Part shown: in pieces, positions 1 through 7,952 of the stretch | How the letters are laid out: each line of letters starts with the position of its first letter | Numbering within the stretch: the first letter of the stretch is position 1 | Translations under genes and position numbers: made by a program | DNA from: Bacteroidota bacterium | Lineage (GTDB): Bacteria; Bacteroidota; Bacteroidia; Bacteroidales; VadinHA17 | Assembly (NCBI GenBank): GCA_012838685.1 | Contig: DUOU01000222.1 | Span: 1 to 13,034 of the forward strand | Direction: 5' to 3' | DNA length: 13,034 bases | The notes under the pieces: model-generated | What the model was told of the DNA's origin: nothing | Seen by the model: only the letters and a program-made list of their open reading frames with translations | Database searches by the model: none

Positions 1-917
1 TTCGAAGCTTCCCTTTTCCATTTTATGTAACCTATATCGGTTATTGAGGCGGAAAGTTTTATCCTGTCTGTCAGATCGTATTGCGCTCCCAAATCTAATC
101 CGAGTCCCACATTGCCTCCTCTCATAAAGTAATCATAAACTTCGGAAAATGACTCCATTTCCATATCCCTCACATAGATACTGTCGATTCCGTTTTCCGG
201 ATTGGTGGCGACCGCTACGGGTCCACTCGACAAAAGAGACATATCGGCATTGAGTGTATGGATGTAATCCTCCGAAACATCTATTTCCAAAGACTTTACT
301 TTTGTGGATACCGATGCTGTTCCAAAAAGTAACTTCCCTTTTACGCCAACCCTTAAGTTGTCCATTATGGGGCGGGAGAACCCTACTCCTATTTCTCTGT
401 ACATATTCGCACTGGTACCCAAAGAGGAAAAATTCATTGATGACCCAACAAACTGTTCATTACCTTCGACGGCCAACCTGACAAGATCACCTGGAAGAAC
501 ACCATAAGCGTTAAGGTTCATGTTCACGTCGATTGAAAAAAAGTTTTTCCCCACTGCGAATCCCACTCCAAGAAGCTGAAACTTCGTTCTTGCCTCTATT
601 TTGTTGGCTTTTCTGATCTTTGACAGGAAATTCTCTATGTCCGCATCGGGATGAAAAGCGGTAATTATTGAGTCGTTGTACGGACTCTTCATCAGAACGT
701 CCGATAATCTGAAGAAATTATTGCCCATACTGAGGTTAATCCCCGAAATCAAGGGCAATTCAACATAAACCCTGTTGCCTGGTATAAACGCGGGATTCAT
801 GTCCATTCTCTGCGGTAGGTTCATATAATAGGCGGTCTGCCCTGTTTGAGCTAAAATTCCGGATGTAAACAACAATCCGAGCGCTATTGCTGATAAATAT
901 TTGAATAAATTTTTCAT
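1..917 (-). CDS. DUF5723 family envelope protein, 3' end cut by window
   Basis: About 305 codons read without a stop from an ATG at 917-915 to the window edge, so the C-terminus is missing. The N-terminus is a typical signal peptide: Lys-containing start, hydrophobic core, and likely cleavage after the Ala in GILAQ at about residue 23. Residues 36-47 read QRMDMNPAFIPG, followed by alternating beta-strand-like sequence. This pattern is what I recognise as DUF5723, a Bacteroidota family of roughly 450-500 residues that looks like a PorP/FadL-type outer-membrane beta-barrel. The last visible part (QYDLTDRIKLSASITDIG) also fits a barrel strand pair. The gene starts 28 nt after the upstream lipoprotein gene and is probably co-transcribed with it. 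A GGAG abuts the ATG with no spacing, so it is unlikely to be a working ribosome-binding site. Function is unknown; outer-membrane location is inferred. Confidence 0.8.
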   Translation of the reverse strand, partial: MKNLFKYLSAIALGLLFTSGILAQTGQTAYYMNLPQRMDMNPAFIPGNRVYVELPLISGINLSMGNNFFRLSDVLMKSPYNDSIITAFHPDADIENFLSKIRKANKIEARTKFQLLGVGFAVGKNFFSIDVNMNLNAYGVLPGDLVRLAVEGNEQFVGSSMNFSSLGTSANMYREIGVGFSRPIMDNLRVGVKGKLLFGTASVSTKVKSLEIDVSEDYIHTLNADMSLLSSGPVAVATNPENGIDSIYVRDMEMESFSEVYDYFMRGGNVGLGLDLGAQYDLTDRIKLSASITDIGYIKWKREAS

Positions 918-945
918 CTCCGTAGTTTTTCTGGATTATTGTTGA

Positions 946-3090
946 TTAATTCTTTTCCTTTTTGGAAAGAACCAAATTGGCATCAACCAATACGGCCGCT
1001 TTGAAGCCTATCGAATAGTCGGAATAAATTTTTACATTATCGGTACCTGTTGTGTTCAGGGTAAATTGTACGATAATTTTATGGGCTCTCCTGGCCTCCT
1101 CAAAAAATTGATCGTCCAATTCAACCGTGCTGACAGAAGTGTTCGCCGATATAACCTTTCCATTCGTGTTTACAGGTGCCGGTGCTATCAGATCAGGCAG
1201 ATTAAGTCTGTATAGGTTGGTGCTGGTTATGGAATCGTATAAAACTATTGATGCCGCCAACCCCAGGGGAAACCCATTGTCCACTGTCAGTTTCATAACA
1301 ACATTATCCAACATATCAACTGCCGAAGAACCATCTTCCCCATCATTTTCAGGATTAAACCCGTTATTCTGATTATCCTTATTGTTAAAGAAATTATCGA
1401 GCGTATCGGTGAACTGAAGGTTGTTGAACCTGAATTCCAATGGGAGATTGAAGGTCAGATCTCCTTCAATTTTACTGTTGCCGAACAGATAACTGTTTCT
1501 TGACCCGGGACAACCATCGGGATACATCCGCACAGATCCCCCCATTATCAACCTGTCCGGAATTGATGAAATAATATCTGCTATCGCTGAATTTGTATTA
1601 TCTATTGACATTGAACCTGTTACCTCCCTATTGTCTGTATCGATCGGGTAATCCATAGTAAAAGGCGCATAGTTCAGAGACGTCACTTCATTGTCTTTTA
1701 TCCCCTTCACATCCATATTTAACTCAAATGGTATGCCTATCGAATTTGTATAGGAAAGTGTAATGCTTGGATCCGCGAGATATATTGAGCCCGAAAGCCT
1801 GCTGAACAGACCTTCCATTCCCAGATCAAGCGTATCTTTCGGTATCTCCTCTTCCCTGGCCCCGAAATAACCCCTGATGTAATCTATATTGTTGTTGTTG
1901 AGCGAGTATCTTACCCTGATCATATCATTGCTGTTAAAGTCAATAATCTGACCGGCTGAATTAACCTCCACTGTATATTCATAAGGAAGGAGGTTATAGG
2001 GCTGATCGGGATCTACCGTAAGATCAATAACCGTGTTATCTATTGACATCTCCTGTTCAACAGATTGTCCGAGTTCCATTGTAACCGACCCTGTGAATGG
2101 AACACCATTCCGCAGCGCCGTGGGCAAAGTAAGGCTAACTGTAGATGATAAGGCCAAATCTGTATTGACTATGACCTGAAGATTGCCGCTTGTAACGACT
2201 ATCTCCTCAATCTCTATTCCCTCATCGTTTTCAAAATTCAAAGTATCTTTTAAGATCAGGTCTGGCAATTCCTGCGGTGGTACAATAAACCTGCCCGATT
2301 CAACCTTCAGACCTTTTCCTTTTATGGCTAAATCTATTCCCTGATCGGCCAGATCGATATAAACGCCACTGGCTCCGGGAGAACCATCCAGTTGTACTTC
2401 AACACGAACGGAGTTGTGTAGGTATGATCCACCCAGATCAATTGATGCCGTTTTTGTTTCACTAGAATCAATCGCGGAGAAGTAGATAGTGCTACCCACA
2501 ACCGAATACCATTCCGCATCATACAAAGTGACGTGGACTCCGTCCAATGTTACGGGCAATGTGTTGGTGAGCGTTATATCAATCGTGCCTTCAGAAAAAA
2601 CAACGTGCTCAAAGTTGGGAAGATAGAGGTCAGTCGATTGGAGAGAGGTAAATCCAAAAGGTGGAAAATCACATGTTGTATGGTTGTTCGCTACAAAGTA
2701 ATCTCTGGTGACAGGATCCATTTCGGATGTGATCTCATCCAGTGTATAGGTTACATTTTCCGTGAAAGGCGACATCTTTAATACCCCGATAGGCTCCGAC
2801 ACATCATGACTGAACAAGGTATTGATATCCACAATATCGGAAACTTCCACGTTGAAAGCGGAATCTGCACTGAAAACAAATCTCACGAACTTATCCGCAT
2901 CAAATACAATAGTATCATTCTCTCCGACAACATCTTCAAGTGTTACTACACCTGAAAAGGCCGGAAGACCGAAGGTGGGCGACAAGCTTACATCTCCCGA
3001 AATTTTGTCGATGTTATAGGTCTCCTTAACGCAACCGCCCAGGAGAAGCCCAACCAACGAGATTATGAAAAACAGATCTCTTTTTTTCAT
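946..3090 (-). CDS. large beta-rich lipoprotein, unknown function
   Basis: A 714-residue protein from ATG 3090-3088. The frame could also open at a TTG three codons earlier (3099), but the ATG gives a clean lipoprotein signal: KKRD, a hydrophobic stretch, then LLLGGC with the lipid-bearing Cys at residue 20. The mature protein is rich in Thr, Ser, Asp and Val with alternating hydrophobic residues, suggesting several tandem beta-sandwich domains. There is an Asn/Asp-rich low-complexity linker near residues 567-592 (NNKDNQNNGFNPENDGEDG) before the last domain of about 120 residues. I do not recognise a named family. It sits between a DUF3352 gene (85-nt gap) and a DUF5723 gene (28-nt gap), all on one strand, so an envelope role together with the DUF5723 protein is likely. 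A partner or surface-exposed subunit of that putative barrel is possible but unproven. Confidence 0.8.
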   Translation of the reverse strand: MKKRDLFFIISLVGLLLGGCVKETYNIDKISGDVSLSPTFGLPAFSGVVTLEDVVGENDTIVFDADKFVRFVFSADSAFNVEVSDIVDINTLFSHDVSEPIGVLKMSPFTENVTYTLDEITSEMDPVTRDYFVANNHTTCDFPPFGFTSLQSTDLYLPNFEHVVFSEGTIDITLTNTLPVTLDGVHVTLYDAEWYSVVGSTIYFSAIDSSETKTASIDLGGSYLHNSVRVEVQLDGSPGASGVYIDLADQGIDLAIKGKGLKVESGRFIVPPQELPDLILKDTLNFENDEGIEIEEIVVTSGNLQVIVNTDLALSSTVSLTLPTALRNGVPFTGSVTMELGQSVEQEMSIDNTVIDLTVDPDQPYNLLPYEYTVEVNSAGQIIDFNSNDMIRVRYSLNNNNIDYIRGYFGAREEEIPKDTLDLGMEGLFSRLSGSIYLADPSITLSYTNSIGIPFELNMDVKGIKDNEVTSLNYAPFTMDYPIDTDNREVTGSMSIDNTNSAIADIISSIPDRLIMGGSVRMYPDGCPGSRNSYLFGNSKIEGDLTFNLPLEFRFNNLQFTDTLDNFFNNKDNQNNGFNPENDGEDGSSAVDMLDNVVMKLTVDNGFPLGLAASIVLYDSITSTNLYRLNLPDLIAPAPVNTNGKVISANTSVSTVELDDQFFEEARRAHKIIVQFTLNTTGTDNVKIYSDYSIGFKAAVLVDANLVLSKKEKN

Positions 3091-3175
3091 ATAATTCAAT
3101 TTTAATTTTCAAGAATCCCGGTTCAAGGTCAAATCCCATGAAGCCGTAAACAGACCATTTACCGCATTATAATTA

Positions 3176-5854
3176 TTACTGTGTCTCTATTTTATAGTTA
3201 TACAGAAAACTGTCGCTTCCTCCCACTATCAGGCTCCATTTGTTTCTATCGGCCAAATGGCCTATCGAAAAAAGCGATGCGCCTTTGAGTGGAAATCCCT
3301 CCATTATATCACCGTTCCTGTCGACCAGATAGATTAACTTCGCTTCAGGGTCATAAACCCCTATCTTTCTGTTGTTCGACGAGAAAACAAAACCTATAGG
3401 CCCTTCAAGGTTTAGAGTCCCAAAATCCTTGCCAAAAATTCTGTTTCTGTTACTGTCGTACAGATACAATACCCCTCTGTCAATTACAACATATTCACTG
3501 ACACCGTCGCCCGTGATGTCAAACATATCAAACGTACTATTGGCCGAAAGGTTTCCTAAATCATATTTTTTAACATTTCCATCGAAATAAATATGTTGTA
3601 GTTCTCCCTGATTTGAAATACATACAACGGAGGGCGAGGATCCTGTTACCAGCCTTAGGGCGGATCCGGGAGAACGGGAAGCGGTGTCTTTCAATGTCAA
3701 CCTTTTATTGCCTGTCCTGTCGAGGAAATAGATGGAGTTTTGATCGGAGACCACAAGGTAGTCCTTGCCCGATACACGTAACCAGGATACTTCGGATGTG
3801 ACCTCACTTCCTGTTTTGAATAGGTTCCATCCCCTGACCAGATTCCCGGAAATATCGTAGGCATAAACCTGCCTATCCTCTCCGGCTATCAACAACCTGT
3901 AATTTTTATTGTTATCATAATCGAAAAGGGCAAGCGAGTTGGTTGAGGGCGATCTCAATTTGACCGGAAAACGGTCGACATAATTTCCATTACGGTCTAT
4001 TATGTGCAGGAACTCCTTGCCGGCAAAAAGTATCTGGTTTCTTCCGTTTTTATAAATATCAACCATATAAACCGACCCGTTGATCCGCTCCCTTAAAGGT
4101 ACTTTCCACAAAACTCTCCCGGCAGCGTTGATCAGATAAATATTATTCTTCAAATCCTGGATAAAAATCTCTTTGGCTCCGGTATTATGGTTCGTGAAAA
4201 AGAATGGCTTTATGGCGGCAACCGTATCGAGCAATGTTTCCCATTCGGTATCGGATTCAAAAATAGCCTCTTCCCTGTATTGCAACGACAGACTATTGTA
4301 TATCATTTCATTACTGGAAGAAAGTTGATAGCCAAACGCCTGGATCTTGTTAATTATCTCTCTGTTATTTTTAAGAAAATCGTTTGCCTCCTGGTTCAAA
4401 AATCCCGCAAAAAAATCTACCGCGCGCGGTGGCACCAAATATAGGAAACATCCTGAAACCGAGGGAAGAGTGTTTTCAAACTCCCGGAATGTTACATCAT
4501 TTGCTAAAGTTTTGTTCAAAATATTGTCGTAAAGTAGCCTGGAAACCGCCACATAGGAACTTCCTGTAATCAAATAATCACCGTAAAAAGAAAAATAATC
4601 ATCCTTAATGTCCCATATATAATCCGGCAACATTGCCGATCCAAATCCCCTGAATGGCGTAAGATATACCGGCATCTCCACCTGATCATCGGGCTTGAAC
4701 ATCATTATCTCCCCCTTAATATCGGAACTTTCATAAGCATCGAGAAAGAGTTTCTCGGCATATGCCCTATCTTTCAATTTGTATATTACCAGCTTATTTT
4801 CATCTACCGGCCTGCCCTTTATATCGATATAAGCCTGCGTTATCTCCCCTCCTATATAATCTTTCAATATCTCTGCCAAAGAAACCGTCGATGATGGCAA
4901 ACCGGGATCGGTTGATCTAACGGACAGAGCTTCGGGAACCAATGTGACAAAAAATCCGGTTGTGGCCGGTAATATCGAGTATGTGTCAAAATATCCGGAG
5001 GCATCGGACTTAAAATCGAACAATTTGTCGGATGGGTCTATACTTTCAGTATATCCATTGGCCGTCAAAGTGTTGGTGCCAATGAAAACATCCAGGGCCG
5101 AACTTCCTGCCAATAATGCGGCTCTGTCGGCAAGGTAAACAGACTCATTGTTCAATATGTTTCCCAACAAGGGGGGCAGGTTATCATAAACCACAAACAA
5201 CTTGTCCTCATTCGCGCCGGAGGCTTTGAATACCCTGGAAAAACCCGGCATGGTACGAACATCCGCGCCGTTTTCCGCGATAGAGTACGCTTCAACCAGC
5301 GTTTCCGCCAAAGTCGAACATATCAGAATAGAGGACTCCATTGATATAAAAACTGTATCCACTTTTCCTTCTATTTTGTAGGGTATCGCGAAAATGTCTA
5401 TATCGTTTATCTCTCTCTCAATAAATTTGGAGGTCAGTGTGTTTGTCAAGATCTCTTTCAGCACCCTGGGTTTTAGGTTGGAATCTACTCCCATGGCGAC
5501 AACTATCTCTGTCTTGTCATCAGCAAAGGGAAGAAAAGAAATAAGTACCGGATTGTTTTCGGTTAAATCTTTGTATTCCTGCCGATTGAACAGATCGGCC
5601 AAAAATTCCAATTTTTTGTATAATGTAATGAATTCTTTTACCTCGTCCAGAGCCCCGGTCAACCCTGAACCGGAAGTGAGTGAATTAAAAAGGCTCTGCA
5701 GGTCGGAAGTCTCAACAATCAAGGCTGTTTTCGGGGATATAGCCCTGTAAGGATCACTGATCAGTATTTCCCGTTCCTTTACAAAGTAATAACCTAAGGC
5801 CGCTATGCCGGCGGCCAAAATAACAACGACAATGATAATCCCCCTTTTTTTCAC
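3176..5854 (-). CDS. DUF3352 protein with C-terminal beta-propeller
   Basis: An 892-residue protein. The start is GTG (5854-5852): an in-frame TAA lies two codons upstream and no Met codon follows for a long stretch. Residues 5-25 form one membrane segment (IIIVVVILAAGIAALGYYF) with no cleavage site, so it is probably an inner-membrane-anchored protein with a periplasmic body. Residues about 30-545 resemble DUF3352, a Bacteroidota family of unknown function. Residues about 551-892 contain repeated strand-turn motifs of the type (I/L)YxxDxxGN near 571, 616, 663, 708, 796 and 841, plus weaker copies near 754 and 883. This fits a PQQ/FG-GAP-like propeller of seven or eight blades; DITGDGVSEYVV near 779-790 resembles an FG-GAP calcium loop. 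The gene heads a probable three-gene envelope operon. The biochemical role is unknown. Confidence 0.82.
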   Translation of the reverse strand: MKKRGIIIVVVILAAGIAALGYYFVKEREILISDPYRAISPKTALIVETSDLQSLFNSLTSGSGLTGALDEVKEFITLYKKLEFLADLFNRQEYKDLTENNPVLISFLPFADDKTEIVVAMGVDSNLKPRVLKEILTNTLTSKFIEREINDIDIFAIPYKIEGKVDTVFISMESSILICSTLAETLVEAYSIAENGADVRTMPGFSRVFKASGANEDKLFVVYDNLPPLLGNILNNESVYLADRAALLAGSSALDVFIGTNTLTANGYTESIDPSDKLFDFKSDASGYFDTYSILPATTGFFVTLVPEALSVRSTDPGLPSSTVSLAEILKDYIGGEITQAYIDIKGRPVDENKLVIYKLKDRAYAEKLFLDAYESSDIKGEIMMFKPDDQVEMPVYLTPFRGFGSAMLPDYIWDIKDDYFSFYGDYLITGSSYVAVSRLLYDNILNKTLANDVTFREFENTLPSVSGCFLYLVPPRAVDFFAGFLNQEANDFLKNNREIINKIQAFGYQLSSSNEMIYNSLSLQYREEAIFESDTEWETLLDTVAAIKPFFFTNHNTGAKEIFIQDLKNNIYLINAAGRVLWKVPLRERINGSVYMVDIYKNGRNQILFAGKEFLHIIDRNGNYVDRFPVKLRSPSTNSLALFDYDNNKNYRLLIAGEDRQVYAYDISGNLVRGWNLFKTGSEVTSEVSWLRVSGKDYLVVSDQNSIYFLDRTGNKRLTLKDTASRSPGSALRLVTGSSPSVVCISNQGELQHIYFDGNVKKYDLGNLSANSTFDMFDITGDGVSEYVVIDRGVLYLYDSNRNRIFGKDFGTLNLEGPIGFVFSSNNRKIGVYDPEAKLIYLVDRNGDIMEGFPLKGASLFSIGHLADRNKWSLIVGGSDSFLYNYKIETQ

Positions 5855-5874
5855 GCCTTAACGATTATAAGGTT

Positions 5875-5882
5875 CAAAGTTA
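5875..5882 (-). promoter_or_regulatory. Bacteroidota-type promoter (-7) for the DUF3352 operon
   Basis: On the minus strand these bases read TAACTTTG, a full match to the Bacteroidota -7 consensus TAnnTTTG. A TTG at 5906-5904 lies 21 nt upstream and could be the -33 element. The predicted 5' leader before the GTG start is only about 15 nt. No experiment supports it; the call rests on consensus and position. Confidence 0.55.
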
Positions 5883-6038
5883 TAACTATTTTCTTTATTA
5901 GTTCAATTCAAAGGGATTTCAGGAAAAGCGATAACGAAGGGGCGGTGTACCGCTCAAAATCCATTAAGCAAATTAATATGGAATAGTTTTGGAATCTGTT
6001 TCTCGGCGATTAGAGAGAAAAAACCGCGTTACCTGGTA
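5883..6038. other. intergenic region between trpS and the DUF3352 gene, no clear terminator
   Basis: This spacer follows the trpS stop on the minus strand. It holds a short inverted repeat GCGGT/ACCGC with a 2-nt loop (5942-5953) and a weak TTTCTC/GAGAAA pair (5999-6020). Neither is followed by a U-tract in the trpS direction. I see no convincing intrinsic terminator and no small gene, so read-through from trpS into the envelope operon cannot be excluded. Confidence 0.5.
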
Positions 6039-7028
6039 TCAAAAAGGCCTGTATCCAATAATTTCCCTCACCTCCCTGACAGTTCGTGAAGCACTTTCAC
6101 GAGCCCTTTCCGCACCAGATTTGACCACTTTGGCCATGTAAGGCTTATCGGCCAAAATCTCCACTATCCTCTCGCGAATTGGGGAAGTAACCTTGATAAT
6201 ATCCTCCGCGAGCTGTTTTTTAAGGTCTCCGTACCTGATTTCACAAGTTGCGTGTTTTTCTTTGAAATACTGCAGGGTTGATGGATCGGAGACAACTTCC
6301 ATTATTGTAAAAAGATTTTTTATCGGTTCCGAGGGTTCTTCGTTTAACGACCGTGGCCCTGCATCTGTAACAGCTTTCATAACCTTTTTGCGAATCTCTT
6401 CGGGTGTATCGAACAGAAAGATCCCATTTCCCTCGCTCTTGCCCATCTTTCCGCTACCGTCCAATCCGGGTATTTTTACCAGTTGTTGTCCAAAATTATA
6501 CGCACTGGGCTCCGGAAAATAATCCACCTCATACATCATGTTAAACCTTCGGGCAAACCTTCTGGTCATCTCCAGATGCTGTTCCTGATCCTTGCCCACC
6601 GGAACATATTTGGCTTTGTGTATAATTATATCCGCGGCCATTAAAACAGGATATGTCAGAAGTCCCGCATTTATGTTATCGGGATGTTTCCTTATTTTCT
6701 CCTTGAAAGAGGCCGTACGTTCGAGCTCTCCAACATAAGCGTTCATGTTCAGGAGAAGATAAAGTTCCGATACCTCGGGCACATCGCTTTGGATAAAAAT
6801 GGTAGCTTTTTCGGGATCGATGCCGGAAGCGAGATATTCGGCCAAAACCTGCCTGATGTTGCCCGCCAGGTCCATTGGCTTAGGATGTGTGGTCAACGCA
6901 TGATAGTCAGCTATAAAGAAAAAACACCTGTTCTCATCCTGCATCCTCAGGAAATTCTTCATCGCCCCGTAATAGTTACCGAGATGTAAATTTCCTGTCG
7001 ATCTTATTCCGCTTACAACAATATCCAT
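6039..7028 (-). CDS. trpS: tryptophan--tRNA ligase (TrpRS)
   Basis: A class I aminoacyl-tRNA synthetase that charges tRNA-Trp with tryptophan using ATP in the cytoplasm. From ATG 7028-7026 it is 329 residues, the normal bacterial length, and opens MDIVVSGIRSTGNLHLGN, which carries the family N-terminus and the HIGH-type signature (HLGN, residues 15-18). GKDQEQHLEMTR (about 145-156) and the second signature KMGKS (about 194-198, in GSGKMGKSEGN) follow; this KMGKS form is common in Bacteroidota. The frame extends 15 codons further to a GTG at 7073, but that extension is not family-like, and the -7 promoter motif at 7051-7058 would lie inside it. AGAGG lies two bases before the ATG. It appears to be a stand-alone housekeeping gene, with no leader peptide or T-box visible in its short leader. 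Confidence 0.96.
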   Translation of the reverse strand: MDIVVSGIRSTGNLHLGNYYGAMKNFLRMQDENRCFFFIADYHALTTHPKPMDLAGNIRQVLAEYLASGIDPEKATIFIQSDVPEVSELYLLLNMNAYVGELERTASFKEKIRKHPDNINAGLLTYPVLMAADIIIHKAKYVPVGKDQEQHLEMTRRFARRFNMMYEVDYFPEPSAYNFGQQLVKIPGLDGSGKMGKSEGNGIFLFDTPEEIRKKVMKAVTDAGPRSLNEEPSEPIKNLFTIMEVVSDPSTLQYFKEKHATCEIRYGDLKKQLAEDIIKVTSPIRERIVEILADKPYMAKVVKSGAERARESASRTVREVREIIGYRPF

Positions 7029-7050
7029 AACCTCTTTTTGTTTGACCCCG

Positions 7051-7058
7051 CAAAAATA
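7051..7058 (-). promoter_or_regulatory. trpS: putative trpS promoter (-7)
   Basis: The minus strand reads TATTTTTG, matching TAnnTTTG, 22 nt before the ATG at 7028. No TTG is present at the expected -33 distance, so the match is partial. If real, it gives a leader of about 15 nt and rules out the upstream GTG at 7073 as the start. Confidence 0.4.
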
Positions 7059-7191
7059 ATCTTTTTTGCTCACGCTTTCCTTTTTTCACACCGGAAAAGG
7101 TATGGTTTGACAAAGACTAAGGCCCAAGCCTGTTATGGCGATACAAAAAAACAGCGCAATGTTCAACAAACATTAACACAACAGATAGTCA

Positions 7192-7199
7192 TAACTTTG
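7192..7199 (+). promoter_or_regulatory. promoter-like -7 motif before the propeller-gene remnant
   Basis: TAACTTTG matches the Bacteroidota -7 consensus exactly and lies 23 nt before an ATG at 7223. No good -33 element is seen. It is probably the surviving promoter of the decayed gene that follows, and transcription from here could run on into the BlaI-family gene. Confidence 0.4.
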
Positions 7200-7222
7200 C
7201 GGTTACAGTTTGGCAAGTGATT

Positions 7223-7481
7223 ATGTCTGGTTACTGTAAAACCAATAAAAAAGAAACTAACCCTGTTTCAGGTGTTCACTACTATATTGAAGAAATATGT
7301 CGGCAAACCCAACGATCAGATCTGCGTACTATCATCAAGAAAGATATTGTGTTACGACTTTGACGGGATATTGATTTCAACTATTGAACTGAATGTTGGC
7401 TCCGACAATATGGCTATATTGGATAAAGAAAAATTCATGATCAACAATTTAGGGACACGATCTATTCCCTCAAAAAAATAA
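7223..7481 (+). pseudogene. remnant of a 6-bladed beta-propeller lipoprotein gene
   Basis: Two short overlapping frames look like parts of one broken gene. The first (7223-7363, 46 codons) starts MSGYCKTNKKETNPVSG, which resembles the Cys and polar tail of a lipoprotein N-terminus but lacks the hydrophobic signal. The second frame (open from 7221, stop at 7479-7481) carries VGKPNDQICVLSSRKILCYD and then DFDGILISTIEL. This is the strand-turn pattern of one or two blades of Bacteroidota 6-bladed beta-propeller lipoproteins (DUF4934/DUF5128-type). The switch between frames would fall near 7290-7310. Intact members are about 350-400 residues, so most of the gene is gone. Alternatively, the second frame is an unrelated small protein starting at GTG 7272 (69 residues). 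The family match is made by eye from a short fragment. Confidence 0.45.
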
Positions 7482-7485
7482 ATCG

Positions 7486-7517
7486 TAACTTTGTTTTCTG
7501 GGATTGATATAATTTTG
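7486..7517 (+). promoter_or_regulatory. promoter region of the BlaI-family operon, two -7 motifs
   Basis: Two exact TAnnTTTG matches occur: TAACTTTG at 7486-7493 and TAATTTTG at 7510-7517. The second is 49 nt before the BlaI-family ATG and is the likelier start-proximal promoter. The TTTG at 7490-7493 sits 16 nt upstream of it, a little short for an ideal -33 spacing. The second motif lies inside the inverted repeat TTGAT-N14-ATCAA (7504-7527). Confidence 0.45.
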
Positions 7518-7527
7518 TGTAGATCAA
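7504..7527. promoter_or_regulatory. candidate BlaI-type operator (inverted repeat)
   Basis: TTGAT at 7504-7508 and ATCAA at 7523-7527 form an inverted repeat with a 14-nt spacer that contains the -7 motif TAATTTTG. BlaI/MecI repressors bind dyads over their own promoters, so position and symmetry suggest autoregulation. The arms are only 5 bp and the sequence is not the staphylococcal TACA/TGTA-type operator, so this is tentative. Confidence 0.25.
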
Positions 7528-7566
7528 GATGAAAATTTTTTTGCGCTTTATAAACGGATAATAACT

Positions 7567-7947
7567 ATGAGATTAACAAAAGCAGAAGAACAGATTATGC
7601 AGTATTTTTGGGAAATGGGTGAAACCCGGGTATCCCTTATCAGAGATCGTTTCAGTGATCCCAAACCCGCCAGGAACACTGTTTCCACGGTTGTAAGGGT
7701 TCTTGAATCAAAGGGATTTGTTGGCCACCGTGATTGGTCCGGTCGGGGTTATATTTATTTTCCCCTGGTTTCCAAGGAAGAGTACACCAGAACTTTGATG
7801 TCAAGATTACTGAAAGGTTATTTCAACAATTCATTCCCGGCCCTGGCCTCATTTTTTGCCAAAGAAAACGACCTTTCAATCAAGGAAATGGACGAACTGC
7901 TGGAAGAGGTAAAAAAAGACCTTGAAAAAAACAACCCCGAAAAATAA
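7567..7947 (+). CDS. BlaI/MecI/CopY-family transcriptional repressor
   Basis: A 126-residue cytoplasmic protein, typical in length for the family. Residues 1-70 form a winged-helix DNA-binding domain: MRLTKAEEQIMQYFWEMG is the usual N-terminus, PARNTVSTVVRVLESKG (34-50) is the recognition helix, and GRGYIYFPLVS (59-69) is the wing. The rest is an acidic/basic helical dimerisation tail (NDLSIKEMDELLEEVKKDLEK). Family members repress their own operon as dimers and are inactivated by proteolysis when the partner M56 sensor is activated. The partner is encoded 79 nt downstream. No beta-lactamase is present, so the target is probably this operon and possibly the redox gene at its end. No Shine-Dalgarno sequence is visible before the ATG, as is usual in this phylum. 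Confidence 0.93.
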   Translation: MRLTKAEEQIMQYFWEMGETRVSLIRDRFSDPKPARNTVSTVVRVLESKGFVGHRDWSGRGYIYFPLVSKEEYTRTLMSRLLKGYFNNSFPALASFFAKENDLSIKEMDELLEEVKKDLEKNNPEK

Positions 7948-7952
7948 TAGAG

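Noticed and set aside
254..507. Two short plus-strand frames
   Set aside because: Both are shadows of the DUF5723 gene on the opposite strand, which has a signal peptide and a long open frame.
3103..3180. A protein-like stretch ending WDLTLNRDS in another frame just after the DUF3352 stop
   Set aside because: I considered a frameshifted C-terminal extension. The frame is open for only about 25 codons before a TAG within the DUF3352 gene, and the annotated stop follows a natural final propeller strand, so it is most likely chance.
5394..5750. Plus-strand frame of 118 codons
   Set aside because: It lies wholly opposite the DUF3352 coding region and shows only composition expected of a shadow frame.
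5942..5953. GCGGT/ACCGC inverted repeat as a trpS terminator
   Set aside because: The stem is 5 bp with a 2-nt loop, too tight to fold as drawn, and no U-tract follows it in the trpS direction.
7029..7050. T-box or tryptophan leader control of trpS
   Set aside because: The leader from the likely promoter is only about 15-20 nt, too short for a T-box or an attenuator.
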